62,208 bases of DNA, from contig JAFWXS010000034.1 in assembly GCA_017517925.1 (NCBI GenBank), forward strand, positions 1 through 62,208. Reading direction: 5' to 3'. The DNA comes from Bacteroidaceae bacterium. Lineage in GTDB: Bacteria > Bacteroidota > Bacteroidia > Bacteroidales > Bacteroidaceae. Shown in pieces: positions 1 to 8,791 of the stretch; the first letter of the stretch is position 1, and the number at the start of each line of letters is the position of its first letter. The notes beneath the pieces were generated by a model. That model had not been told where the DNA came from, searched no databases, and saw nothing but the letters and a program-made list of their open reading frames with translations. Made by a program: the position numbers and the translations under genes.

Positions 1-113
1 GACATCTCAAGGACAAGGACATTGATGAAATTACGGCCAAAATCAATACAAGGCCAAGAAAGAAACTCAAATTTTCAACTCCAATTGAGGAGTTTTTCAA
101 TTACTTGTTATAA
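1..113 (+). CDS. IS30-family transposase, C-terminal end (partial)
   Basis: Reading from base 3 gives an open frame that ends at the TAA at 111-113. It contains the segment EITAKINTRPRKKLKFSTP followed by IEEFF. An R-P-R-K-x-L-x-F-x-T-P block just before the stop is the usual end of IS30-type DDE transposases, after the last catalytic Glu helix. Only about 36 residues are in the window, so the catalytic triad cannot be checked and the copy may be intact or dead. The IS boundary should lie a few tens of bases downstream, but I cannot fix its inverted repeat without the other end. Confidence 0.72.
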   Translation, partial: HLKDKDIDEITAKINTRPRKKLKFSTPIEEFFNYLL

Positions 114-202
114 ATTTGCACTTGCTTGTTGAATTCGCATATATTGAAAAAGTGTAAAAAATGTTAAATGTGCGGGAGAGGGTAAATGAGCCGATTTTAG
201 AA

Positions 203-232
203 AAAAAGTTTGAACCTTTGTACAAACTTTTT
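203..232. terminator. Hairpin upstream of the secreted protein gene
   Basis: AAAAAGTTTG at 203-212 and CAAACTTTTT at 223-232 are perfect 10-bp inverted arms around a 10-base loop. The loop contains AACCTTTG, one mismatch from the TAnnTTTG promoter box. It could be a terminator for the transposase gene or an operator on the promoter of the next gene. The sequence does not decide between them. Confidence 0.4.
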
Positions 233-278
233 GTTTCATTAGTAAATCTTATTATTAACTTAAAAATCTAAAATACGT

Positions 279-1322
279 ATGAAGAAACAATTACTCAGTA
301 TGGCAGCCCTCCTGTTTATGGGCAATGCAATCGCACAAGAGGATGTGGACTTGACTCCTTCCGCCTACAAGTATGCCAATCAGTCCGTAGGACAGTACAA
401 GATTGCGACTTTCTTTACTGGCGCTAATATTTCAGCTCCTTGTGACAACACGATTCAGGAATTTTATAACAATGGACTGTTTGTTGTTGCCGGTGGCCAG
501 TTTGCCAATCCTGCTCAGCCTTATGCTACAGACCTGCAAGCGGGAACGAGTGTTGTGGACCTTGGTGGCGAGGTGGGTAAGGTGCTTTGTGTCAATGGCG
601 TTAACTCTCAGTATAACACGCTGAACAGTGTGAATTATCCGCAATGTACCGGCGGGCTGAACTGGTTTAACTTCAACTGGTTCATGGATCCGAACAATAC
701 ACCGATGGATGGTACGGAGGAGGCTCCCAACATCCGTGTACGCGTGGTTTTGAATATGTATGCCAATACATTGGACGAGGCTGCCAATGTAATCAACACT
801 GCATATATGGTGACAAACCAAGGTAACGTGATGCCTGCAGGAAGCAATACTGCTGAGGGTGTGGCTGTTACGACCGGTAACTTTGCCGAGACTTATGAGG
901 ATGGCGAGCCCGTAGAAGATGATAATGGCAACTATGTATATGACCCTACCAAATGGATGGTCTATGAATGGGATACCTATTGCCCGGTCTCTAAGGAGGG
1001 TGAGGGCTCTGGTGCACCTCTTCGCTTGAAGATGGAGTTAAATGCCGGTAATTTGGCTGGTGCCACAGTATTCATCAAGGAGGTATCGTTTACCAAGCTG
1101 GCAGAGAATACCGAGCCTATCTTGGGTACTCGTAAGAAGACTTTCGTGAAGTATGCCGTTGACCCGCAGGCTGTAGAGACTGCTATTGGTGCTGTTGAAC
1201 AGGGGAGTGGCAAGGCTGAGTTCTTCAACCTTTCAGGAGTGAAGGTAGAGGCTGGGAACTTAGCTACGGGTGTTTACATTGTGAAGAGCGGCGGAACAAC
1301 CTCAAAGGTCGTTGTTAAGTAA
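279..1322 (+). CDS. Secreted protein with C-terminal sorting-type domain
   Basis: This 347-residue protein starts with a signal peptide (MKKQLLSMAALLFMGNAIAQ). The middle is rich in Asn, Gly and aromatic residues, which suggests an extracellular beta-sandwich. The last 40 residues (AEFFNLSGVKVEAGNLATG, then VYIVKSGG and a final KVVVK) look like the short C-terminal domain of many secreted Bacteroidetes proteins: a hydrophobic strand, a Gly-containing turn, G-x-Y-I-V-K, then a basic strand. Such domains resemble type IX secretion signals. I recognise no catalytic motif. It lies 270 bp upstream of a SusC/SusD operon on the same strand, so a glycan-binding or surface role is plausible but inferred. 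Confidence 0.75.
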   Translation: MKKQLLSMAALLFMGNAIAQEDVDLTPSAYKYANQSVGQYKIATFFTGANISAPCDNTIQEFYNNGLFVVAGGQFANPAQPYATDLQAGTSVVDLGGEVGKVLCVNGVNSQYNTLNSVNYPQCTGGLNWFNFNWFMDPNNTPMDGTEEAPNIRVRVVLNMYANTLDEAANVINTAYMVTNQGNVMPAGSNTAEGVAVTTGNFAETYEDGEPVEDDNGNYVYDPTKWMVYEWDTYCPVSKEGEGSGAPLRLKMELNAGNLAGATVFIKEVSFTKLAENTEPILGTRKKTFVKYAVDPQAVETAIGAVEQGSGKAEFFNLSGVKVEAGNLATGVYIVKSGGTTSKVVVK

Positions 1323-1593
1323 TAACAGGAACACAGGGGTGTAAGGAAGCAACGTTCCTTGCCCCCTTACTATAAAAGACTTTAAGTCTCGCAAGTAAAA
1401 TCGTCTATGTTCAGTGTGCTGACTGTCTCTGTCATTGCTTTTTCCTTCGGCCTGCGAACTTCGCGTGTTTGCTGTCCGTAGGGGGCCAAAGGCAATCTCG
1501 CAGAGTTTCTTGGCAAAGTCCCTGCGCGAGATCCTTCGTATTGCTCGTTTATCATTCGTGAAGAAATAAGCAACCTTAAATCGTAATAATATC
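1323..1593. other. Intergenic region with a REP-like element
   Basis: There is no convincing gene in these 271 bases. Bases 1436-1560 carry CTCGCAG and CTGCGCGAGATCCTTCG words, with a Phe/Ser-rich readthrough on both strands. These resemble the scattered intergenic elements at 33503-33615 and 34749-34845. Any promoter of the lipoprotein-SusC-SusD operon should lie near 1560-1590, but I see no clear TAnnTTTG box. Confidence 0.4.
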
Positions 1594-2214
1594 ATGAAAA
1601 AAACATTGCCCACTATGCTGCTGTGTACAACTTGTCTGTTGCTCAGCACGGCTTGCGAAAAAGATGCGCTGAACACTTATGGGGATTACTCCATCCGTTC
1701 TCAATTGGAACTTCTCCCCGAGGTGGTATCTATCCACGGTGAGAGCTATCCGTTGGTCGTTTCCCGCACGGTAGACACTACTTACCGCTATTTCCGTACC
1801 GAGGAAGATACCATCAAGAATGCCGAGGGAAATCCACTTCTGGACTCCAATGGCAACCTGCAGTTCGTATACGATACCATTTGGTTCAACGGCACTACGG
1901 GAAAGTTTACCGAGTATGAGCCGGTAGTGCTCCCGTCGCCGGCCGATACGTTCACCATTTCGTTGCGCAGTAATGCACAGTGGAAAGCTCCAGTCCCCTC
2001 GACGGGCGGCAAGGTGCAGTGGTTCTATAATTATAATGTACGCACAGGCACTACCTCTACGGCCGGCGGAGGTGACGGATATGTCGACTTTCGTGTGTCG
2101 CGCAATAGAAATAAGACGCGTGCAGTAGTTGCCGTGCAGGACATCTATACCAATGACAGCGCCTCTTTTGCACGATTGCATTTCATACAGAAGGGTGAAC
2201 GTGATACCAACTAA
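1594..2214 (+). CDS. Outer-membrane lipoprotein of the SusCD operon
   Basis: The 206-residue product has a type II signal peptide with the lipobox LLSTAC (Cys21), so it should be lipidated and probably surface exposed. The C-terminal half has a Ser/Thr-rich beta pattern (FTISLRSNAQWKAP, YVDFRVSRNRNKTRAVVAV, then ARLHFIQKGE). This resembles BACON-like carbohydrate-associated modules, but the match is loose. It ends 18 bp before the susC-like start, so it is almost certainly co-transcribed. Accessory lipoproteins normally follow susD, so its place before susC is unusual. It may bind substrate or cover the transporter. No enzyme motif is visible. Confidence 0.78.
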   Translation: MKKTLPTMLLCTTCLLLSTACEKDALNTYGDYSIRSQLELLPEVVSIHGESYPLVVSRTVDTTYRYFRTEEDTIKNAEGNPLLDSNGNLQFVYDTIWFNGTTGKFTEYEPVVLPSPADTFTISLRSNAQWKAPVPSTGGKVQWFYNYNVRTGTTSTAGGGDGYVDFRVSRNRNKTRAVVAVQDIYTNDSASFARLHFIQKGERDTN

Positions 2215-2232
2215 TCCTAAATAATCTATCCC

Positions 2233-5200
2233 ATGAAACGCATATATTCACTATTTGCTTTGTGCATACTATGCACATTGTCGATTTCTGCCCAGATTAA
2301 GATTGCTGGCAGTATTTATGATGAACATAGTGAGCCTGTACCTTTTGCCAATATCGTAGTGCGTGATGCCGCTTCGGATACTCCTGTCGGTACGACCTCG
2401 GATATGGATGGCAAGTTCACAATGAATGTCCCTCAGAAGGGTATGACGGTAGTGGTCAGCTATGTGGGTTATCAAGACTACACTTTTGTGGCCGACAAGG
2501 AGATGCTCAGTATGAAGATTAGCCTCAAGCCTGTAGCCAGTATGCTCGACGAGACTGTTATCGTAGGTTTTGCTACGCAGAAGAAGGTCAATGCTACAGG
2601 TGCGGTCAAGACTATAGGGAACGAATCGTTGGAGAATCGTCCCCTTTCCAATGCCGTGCAAGGCCTGCAAGGCGTGGTCGCCGGATTCAACATCACCAAC
2701 GATAATGGAGGTGCCTTGGGCGAAGAAATGGCCATCAACATCCGTGGTGTAGGCTCCATCGGTGAAGGTAGCAACTCGGCTCCTCTCATCCTTATCGATG
2801 GCATGGAAGGTGACCTCTCGACGCTCAATCCGAATGACATCGAGAGCATTTCGGTATTGAAAGACGGTGCTTCGGCTGCTATCTATGGTTCACGTGCTCC
2901 CTTCGGTGTAGTACTGGTCACTACCAAGTCGGGCCGACAGGGCTTCAGTGTCAATTACCGCAACAATACCCGTATGCAGCAGCCGGTAAGTGTGCCCGAC
3001 CAAGTGGATGCCTACACCTATGCCTTGATGATGAATGAGGCCTATATAAACTCCGGTGGTAATCCCCCATTTGGCAGCACGCAGCTTGGACGTATCAAGG
3101 ACTATATGGATGGCAAACTCGAATACGGCACTATGGCCTACGAGAATCAGAACGAATGGATGAAGAATCAGGCTGGTTTCGGTAATATCGACTGGTATGA
3201 CCATTACGTCAAGGACCTCACTTTGTCGCAAGAGCACAACCTCAGCATCAGCGGTGCCCAAAAGGCGGTCGACCACTACTTCTCGGCTAACTATATGGGG
3301 CAGACGGGCTTGTTTAACTATGCCGACGAGCGTCTCGATCGTTTTGGGGCTAACGGTAAGATAGGAGTCAAGATTGCTCCTTGGATGAAACTTAACTGGA
3401 ATACCCGTTACGTACATCAAGATAATGAAAAACCTTCGGCGCTCAATCCGCTCTTCTATCATAATCTGGGACGCCGGGCACCTAATGCCGCTCTCATCCT
3501 TCCTAATGGCGACTACACCACCGACTCGATGATGGATGCTATCCTACATGGTGGGCGCGAGGCCAATAATAAACGTCAACTTTACAATCAGGCCACCCTG
3601 CAACTCACTCCCGTAAAGGGACTGAAGGTAACCGCTGAGGTGAGCAACCGCTATGAGTCCAATCCCTATAGCAAGAGCTTCAACCCCATCTCTCACCGTC
3701 TGCCCGATGGCACCCCCACCTACCTACAGGTGCTTGAGGGGGTATCATCGCAGCACTCCATCAATGCTAATGGTACTTTTTCCATCAATCCGGCTGCCGG
3801 TGAGACTTATCGCGAGCAGGCCAAGACAAAGGTCAACTATTGGTCTACCAATATCTATGCCAACTACGACCTTAGCCTGAGTGGGAAACATAACTTTACC
3901 TTCCTCCTGGGTGAGCAGAGTGAGTATTACCATTACCGTACCGACCGCTTTGCGACTACAGATGCCGACTTGGGTGCAGGTTCCGAAGGCGCTACGTTGG
4001 AATCGTGGAGAGAGGGTGAATGGTCGTCGCTCGGTTTCTTCGGGCGTGTCAACTATAACTATATGCTGCGCTACCTCATCGAGGTGAACCTCCGTGCCGA
4101 TGGCGCTTCGCGTTTCCCCACCGATCAGCGTTGGGGCGTATTCCCTGCCGTGTCGGTAGGTTGGAACATTGCAGAAGAACGCTTTTGGAAGCCGCTCCGC
4201 AATAGCGGATTCGACTATCTCAAATTACGTGCCTCTGCCGCGACATTGGGCAATCAGAATACCACCTCTTTCTATCCCTACTACCAGCAGATGAATACCT
4301 CGTTGGGTAAATTGGTTACCAATGGTAGCCAGGCTACTGTATTGCCTATGTATGCTCCCTTTTCAACATCGCTCACATGGGAACGTATTGAGAATCTGGG
4401 CACCGGTATCGACTGGGGCTTCTTCGATAATCGTTTTACGGGCAGTTTCGATTTCTACCAACGCTCTACAAAGGGTATGGTAGGACCGGCCAATGCACTC
4501 TCTGCTGTCTATGGCGCTTCTGCTCCCAAGACGAACAATGCTTCGCTGCGTACACGCGGCTGGGAACTTGAACTTGGCTGGCGTGATCGTATCGGAAAGG
4601 ACTTCTCGTATAGTATCAGTGGCGTGTTGAGCGATTACAAGACGATTGTCACCGAGTACGAGTCGCCCGACAATAAGATCAACGGTTGGTACAAGGGCAA
4701 GGAGTTTGGCGAGATATGGGGCTACGAGACCGTAGGCATTGCCAAGAGCGACGCCGAGATGTATGCCTATTTGGCAGAGCACTCACAAAGTTCTATTGGT
4801 ACCAAGTGGGGTGGTGGTGACATGATGTATCGCGATATCGACAGGAGTGGTAGCGTAGACGGTGGTAGCCAGACCCTCGACGACCATGGCGACCTGAAGG
4901 TCATCGGTAACTCCACTCCACGCTATGCCTATAGCTTTACGCTCGATGCACAGTGGCGTTGGCTCAACGTGCGTGCATTCTTTCAGGGTATAGGCAAGCG
5001 CGACTTCTTCTTTACTAATAGTGCCACATTCTTTGGTATTGCAGCCGAGTGGCAACGCTCGCTCTATGTAGACCATCTTGACTACTTCCGTTATGCAGGC
5101 TCCAAGTTGGGGGCTAACTACGCAGATCCCTACTATGCTCGCCTTCGTATTGACCAGAACAACATACAGGTGTCTGATTACTATCTGCAAGATGCCAGCT

Positions 5201-5427
5201 ACCTCCGCTTCAAGAATCTGCAAGTAGGTATCAACCTGCCTGCTGAGCGCAGTTGGCTGAAGTGGATTGAGCGCGGACGACTCTATGTATCTGTCGAGAA
5301 TCTTTTCACATGGACCCACCTGCGCATTTACGATCCCGAGGCAGTAGGCAACTTCGAGAACTGGGGTCCCGGTAAGACTTATCCGCAGTATCGTACCTAC
5401 TCTGTAGGACTTGATGTAACCTTCTAA
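2233..5427 (+). CDS. SusC/RagA-type TonB-linked outer-membrane transporter
   Basis: This 1064-residue protein has the full SusC layout. Residues 1-20 are a signal peptide. A CarboxypepD_reg-like beta-sandwich spans about 22-105 (IKIAGSIYDEHSEPVPFANI). A TonB-box-like stretch DETVIVGFA lies at 106-114. A plug domain holds the SusC signatures NIRGVGSIG, PLILIDGMEG and LKDGASAAIYGSRAPFGVVLV. A long 22-strand-type barrel follows, ending in YSVGLDVTF with a terminal Phe as in most outer-membrane proteins. It imports oligosaccharides or other nutrients with the SusD partner encoded 12 bp downstream, powered by TonB-ExbBD. Length and domains are complete. The substrate cannot be read from the sequence, because no glycoside hydrolase, sulfatase or regulator gene lies beside it here. 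Confidence 0.97.
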   Translation: MKRIYSLFALCILCTLSISAQIKIAGSIYDEHSEPVPFANIVVRDAASDTPVGTTSDMDGKFTMNVPQKGMTVVVSYVGYQDYTFVADKEMLSMKISLKPVASMLDETVIVGFATQKKVNATGAVKTIGNESLENRPLSNAVQGLQGVVAGFNITNDNGGALGEEMAINIRGVGSIGEGSNSAPLILIDGMEGDLSTLNPNDIESISVLKDGASAAIYGSRAPFGVVLVTTKSGRQGFSVNYRNNTRMQQPVSVPDQVDAYTYALMMNEAYINSGGNPPFGSTQLGRIKDYMDGKLEYGTMAYENQNEWMKNQAGFGNIDWYDHYVKDLTLSQEHNLSISGAQKAVDHYFSANYMGQTGLFNYADERLDRFGANGKIGVKIAPWMKLNWNTRYVHQDNEKPSALNPLFYHNLGRRAPNAALILPNGDYTTDSMMDAILHGGREANNKRQLYNQATLQLTPVKGLKVTAEVSNRYESNPYSKSFNPISHRLPDGTPTYLQVLEGVSSQHSINANGTFSINPAAGETYREQAKTKVNYWSTNIYANYDLSLSGKHNFTFLLGEQSEYYHYRTDRFATTDADLGAGSEGATLESWREGEWSSLGFFGRVNYNYMLRYLIEVNLRADGASRFPTDQRWGVFPAVSVGWNIAEERFWKPLRNSGFDYLKLRASAATLGNQNTTSFYPYYQQMNTSLGKLVTNGSQATVLPMYAPFSTSLTWERIENLGTGIDWGFFDNRFTGSFDFYQRSTKGMVGPANALSAVYGASAPKTNNASLRTRGWELELGWRDRIGKDFSYSISGVLSDYKTIVTEYESPDNKINGWYKGKEFGEIWGYETVGIAKSDAEMYAYLAEHSQSSIGTKWGGGDMMYRDIDRSGSVDGGSQTLDDHGDLKVIGNSTPRYAYSFTLDAQWRWLNVRAFFQGIGKRDFFFTNSATFFGIAAEWQRSLYVDHLDYFRYAGSKLGANYADPYYARLRIDQNNIQVSDYYLQDASYLRFKNLQVGINLPAERSWLKWIERGRLYVSVENLFTWTHLRIYDPEAVGNFENWGPGKTYPQYRTYSVGLDVTF

Positions 5428-5439
5428 AACAATAATGCC

Positions 5440-7347
5440 ATGAAATACAAGTATATCATCCTGTCAGCTATAGCGCTCTTGTCGCAGTCGTGCAACGATT
5501 TCTTAGAGAGAGAACCCATTGACTTTGGCAATGAGCACACATTCTTCCAGAATGCCGAAGAACTGAAATACTTTGTAAACGACCTCTACGATATCCTTCC
5601 TACCAATAATGCCCTATGGGGCGGACTCTACACCGAAGACATCGTAAGTGACAACCAGTGTGCCAGCTATGCGCAGAACCTTTTCTACAAGGGCGACAAG
5701 AAGACGGTACAAGTAGGTCAGTCGGGTTGGAACTTTGCTAACATCCGTTCGCTCAACTTCTTCATCAATAAGGTGGAGGGGAAGATTAAGGAGGGAACTT
5801 TCAGTGAGGGCGATGCTCTGGTCAACCACTATTTGGGCGAGGCATACTTCCTCCGCGCTTACGATTATTTCCGTCTGCTCCGTTCCTATGGCGATGTGCC
5901 CGTATTTACCGAGGTGTTGCCCGATGATCAGGCCGTGTTATCTGCCAAGAGCCAGCGCACTCCTCGCAATGAGGTGGCACGCTTTATCCTCGGTGACCTC
6001 GATCGCGCCGTATCGCTCCTTCTTGCCGAGGAGCCCGAGACGGGGCGTATCAGCCGTGATGCAGCTCATGCTCTGAAGTCGCGAGTGGCACTCTACGAGG
6101 CCACATGGGAGCGCTACCATGCCGGCACCTGCTTTGTGCCTGGCAATACGAAATGGCCGGGTGCTGCCGTATGCCCCGACTTCACTTTCAAAGCGGGTAG
6201 TGCCGAGGACGAGGTCAACTACTTCCTCGACCAAGCCATCGCGGCCTCCAAGGCTGTTTGCGATGCCCGTCCCTTGCTTTGCGACGACTATCAAGTGATG
6301 TTCTGCTCTACCGATACCCTCAGCCAGATCGATGAGGTTATCTTGGCCCGCTACTACCAAAAGGGAATCCTTGCCCACAGTTGCTCGGCCTTCCTGCGCA
6401 GTGGAGGTGGTTGTAACCTTACGCGTGCTGCTGTTAACACCTTCCTTATGACCAATGGGCTGCCTATCTATGCTGGGCAGTCGGGCTATAGAGGCGACAG
6501 CATCAGCTACTACGAGTTTATGGACCGTGACCCCCGACTTACCGGGAGTGTACGTCCTGCCGGGCGGCTCATCAATACAAGTTTCGTCGATGGTGAGTAT
6601 GTCAATGACACCATTTACTATTATCGTCCCTACATCTACAATAGCGGTCGAGAAAAGTCTACCACAGGTTACGAACTGTGCAAGTGGCTCAGTTCCGAGG
6701 AGCATCAGCAGATACAGTATGATTGTACCACTGCCGTACCCATATTGCGCGTAGGAGAGTGCTACCTTAACTATATTGAGGCTTACTATGAACGCTATGG
6801 TACGATCGATGATCAGGCTGTACAATATTGGAAGGCTCTGCGTCGTCGTGCGGGTGTGAGCGAGGACATCGAAAAGACTATTGCTGCTACCGATGTCAAT
6901 TTGGAGAACGACCTTGGTATCTACTCCCATGGTCAGACGGTATCGCCTACGCTCTATAGCATACGTCGTGAGCGTCGCTGTGAACTTATTGCCGAGGGTC
7001 TCCGTCTCGATGACCTCAAGCGCTGGCGCAGTCTCGACAATATGGTGCAGTACCAGCCCGAAGGCATCAATCTCTGGGATAAGATGTACGAGATGTATGG
7101 AAAGGCGCAGATTGATGAAAATCTCATCAGTCAGGCTCATGTGTCGAAGTATATCCGCCCGTTGCAGATAAGCTCTACCTCGGTGGCCTACGATGGGTAC
7201 ACCTTTCCAAAGCCCCACTATCTCGAACCGATACCCATATCTGAGTTCCTTCTCGTAGAGAGTGTCTCTACGGGTAAGCTATACCAGAATCCCGGATGGC
7301 CCGATAAAGTGGACGGCACGGCCGACTATGACTACGATTGCGACTGA
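5440..7347 (+). CDS. SusD/RagB-type nutrient-binding lipoprotein
   Basis: This 635-residue partner of the SusC-like transporter has a short type II signal peptide ending in LLSQSC (Cys18), followed by NDFLEREP, the usual SusD beginning. A TPR-like helical core follows, including AYFLRAYDYFRLLRSYGDVP, the hallmark SusD motif near residue 145. The C-terminal region has IRRERRCELIAEGLRLDDLKR, the conserved SusD helix, and ends with YLEPIPISEF. SusD proteins form the lid over SusC on the cell surface and bind the glycan. At 635 residues it is somewhat longer than typical (about 500-600). It is the last gene of the operon and ends before a strong terminator. Confidence 0.97.
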   Translation: MKYKYIILSAIALLSQSCNDFLEREPIDFGNEHTFFQNAEELKYFVNDLYDILPTNNALWGGLYTEDIVSDNQCASYAQNLFYKGDKKTVQVGQSGWNFANIRSLNFFINKVEGKIKEGTFSEGDALVNHYLGEAYFLRAYDYFRLLRSYGDVPVFTEVLPDDQAVLSAKSQRTPRNEVARFILGDLDRAVSLLLAEEPETGRISRDAAHALKSRVALYEATWERYHAGTCFVPGNTKWPGAAVCPDFTFKAGSAEDEVNYFLDQAIAASKAVCDARPLLCDDYQVMFCSTDTLSQIDEVILARYYQKGILAHSCSAFLRSGGGCNLTRAAVNTFLMTNGLPIYAGQSGYRGDSISYYEFMDRDPRLTGSVRPAGRLINTSFVDGEYVNDTIYYYRPYIYNSGREKSTTGYELCKWLSSEEHQQIQYDCTTAVPILRVGECYLNYIEAYYERYGTIDDQAVQYWKALRRRAGVSEDIEKTIAATDVNLENDLGIYSHGQTVSPTLYSIRRERRCELIAEGLRLDDLKRWRSLDNMVQYQPEGINLWDKMYEMYGKAQIDENLISQAHVSKYIRPLQISSTSVAYDGYTFPKPHYLEPIPISEFLLVESVSTGKLYQNPGWPDKVDGTADYDYDCD

Positions 7348-7399
7348 GTAATGTAATTAGTTTTTTATAGACAGTGTGAAATTACTGTCAATATAACGA

Positions 7400-7433
7400 A
7401 AGTAGGAGATAAACTCTTGTTTATCTCCTACTT
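7400..7433. terminator. Bidirectional terminator between susD-like gene and galK
   Basis: AAGTAGGAGATAAAC at 7400-7414 and GTTTATCTCCTACTT at 7419-7433 form a perfect 15-bp stem with a 4-base loop. It sits between two convergent genes and can serve both strands. Confidence 0.85.
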
Positions 7434-7482
7434 GTTTGCGTGTCGTGGAAACTATTGAGTGCTTGCCACTGACAGCATTGAA

Positions 7483-8646
7483 TTAGTCGAGCTTGCGTGA
7501 GCCGTCACCGATAACTACATCGTATACGAGGGGAGCGTGACCGAACTGAGCGGTGAACTTCTCCTTGGCTGTCTCTACGAAGTTATCATACAACTCTTCC
7601 TTAACGAGGTTGATGGTGCAACCGCCGAAGCCACCGCCCATTACGCGGCAACCTGTAACGCCACACTCCTTAGCGAGCTCAGCGAGGAAGTCGAGCTCTA
7701 CGCAGCTTACTTCGTAGTCCTTGCTCATGCCCCAGTGTGTCTCGTACATCTTGGCACCTACAGTCTCGTAGTCACCCTTGCCGAGAGCATCACAAACGGC
7801 GAGTACGCGGTCTTTCTCACCGAGAACGTACTTAGCACGGCGATAGTCTACCTCAGGAACGAGAGCCTTGGCCTCTTCGAGCATCTCCCATGTAACATCG
7901 CGGAGAGTCTCGATACCGGGATAGTTGGGCTTGAGAACCTCTACTACGTGCTCGCAAGAGCGACGACGCTGGTTGTACTCGTCACCGAGTTTGTGCTTCA
8001 CGTTGGTGTTAACCAATACGAGACGATAGCCCTTGGGCTCGAAGGGGAAGTACTCGAACTCCATAGAGCGGCAGTCGAGGCGCATGAGGCAGCCTGCCTT
8101 ACCGAATACAGAGGCGAACTGGTCCATGATACCGCAGTTACAACCGGTGTAGTTGTGCTCTGTAGCCTGGCCTACGCGAGCGAGCTCGAACTTGTCGATC
8201 TTGCCTTCGCCATAGATCTCGTTGAGTGCGAATGCGAATACGCTCTCGAGGGCAGCTGATGAAGACATACCTGCACCGAGGGGCACGTCACCTGCAAATG
8301 CTGTATCGAAGCCCTTCACGGGAACACCGCGCTTCTGCATCTCGCGGCATACACCGAATACGTAGCATGCCCATGCCTCAGTGGGCTTGTCCTCTTCGTT
8401 GAGACCGAACTCTACGTAGGGAGCCTCGTCCTTCGGGTCGATGTCGATAGCGAATGCGCGTACCTTGTCGAGACCGTTGGGCTTGATAACCATAATCATA
8501 CCCTTGTCTACTGCACCGGGGAATACGAAACCGCCGTTATAGTCGGTGTGCTCACCGATAAGGTTGATACGACCGGGAGAAGCGTATGCTACACCTTCGC
8601 AGCCAAAACGCTCAGCAAAATGTTTTTTTACAAATTCTTTGTCCAT
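7483..8646 (-). CDS. galK: Galactokinase
   Basis: Galactokinase phosphorylates alpha-D-galactose at C1 with ATP in the cytoplasm, the first committed Leloir step. The 387-residue protein has the family signature GRINLIGEHTDYNGG (about 25-39), the GHMP kinase ATP loop PLGAGMSSSAALE (about 122-134) and the C-terminal GGGFGGCTINLV motif. The length matches E. coli GalK (382). It is the last gene of a minus-strand operon galM - sugar transporter - galK, so the cell takes up free galactose or glucose, mutarotates it and phosphorylates it here. galT and galE are not in the window. Confidence 0.97.
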   Translation of the reverse strand: MDKEFVKKHFAERFGCEGVAYASPGRINLIGEHTDYNGGFVFPGAVDKGMIMVIKPNGLDKVRAFAIDIDPKDEAPYVEFGLNEEDKPTEAWACYVFGVCREMQKRGVPVKGFDTAFAGDVPLGAGMSSSAALESVFAFALNEIYGEGKIDKFELARVGQATEHNYTGCNCGIMDQFASVFGKAGCLMRLDCRSMEFEYFPFEPKGYRLVLVNTNVKHKLGDEYNQRRRSCEHVVEVLKPNYPGIETLRDVTWEMLEEAKALVPEVDYRRAKYVLGEKDRVLAVCDALGKGDYETVGAKMYETHWGMSKDYEVSCVELDFLAELAKECGVTGCRVMGGGFGGCTINLVKEELYDNFVETAKEKFTAQFGHAPLVYDVVIGDGSRKLD

Positions 8647-8698
8647 AGTATTTAACTTTTATAAATTGGATATAATTGGTGTTTTCTTTTCTAATTGA

Positions 8699-8784
8699 TA
8701 ATGGAGAATTGATAATTGATAATTAAATGTCAGTTTCGTGATAAAGCTATTAATTGTCCATTATCCATTCTCAATTCTCCATTA
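8699..8784. repeat. AT-rich inverted repeat between galK and the MFS gene
   Basis: TAATGGAGAATTGA at 8699-8712 and TCAATTCTCCATTA at 8771-8784 are perfect 14-base inverted arms. The inner sequence repeats TAATTGATAAT-type words on both sides. It lies within the 145-bp gap of the galactose operon, so it would form an RNA structure between the two messages. Function unknown. Confidence 0.7.
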
Positions 8785-8791
8785 AAAGGAG

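Noticed and set aside
1-278. A complete IS30 element at the window start
   Set aside because: Only the transposase end is present, and the terminal inverted repeats cannot be paired.
1302-1676. Minus-strand open frames between the secreted protein and lipoprotein genes
   Set aside because: They read through a REP-like element and the start of a real plus-strand gene; no domain seen.
5938-7218. Minus-strand open frame of 426 codons opposite the susD-like gene
   Set aside because: Shadow of a strongly coding plus-strand gene; composition follows the complement of susD codons.
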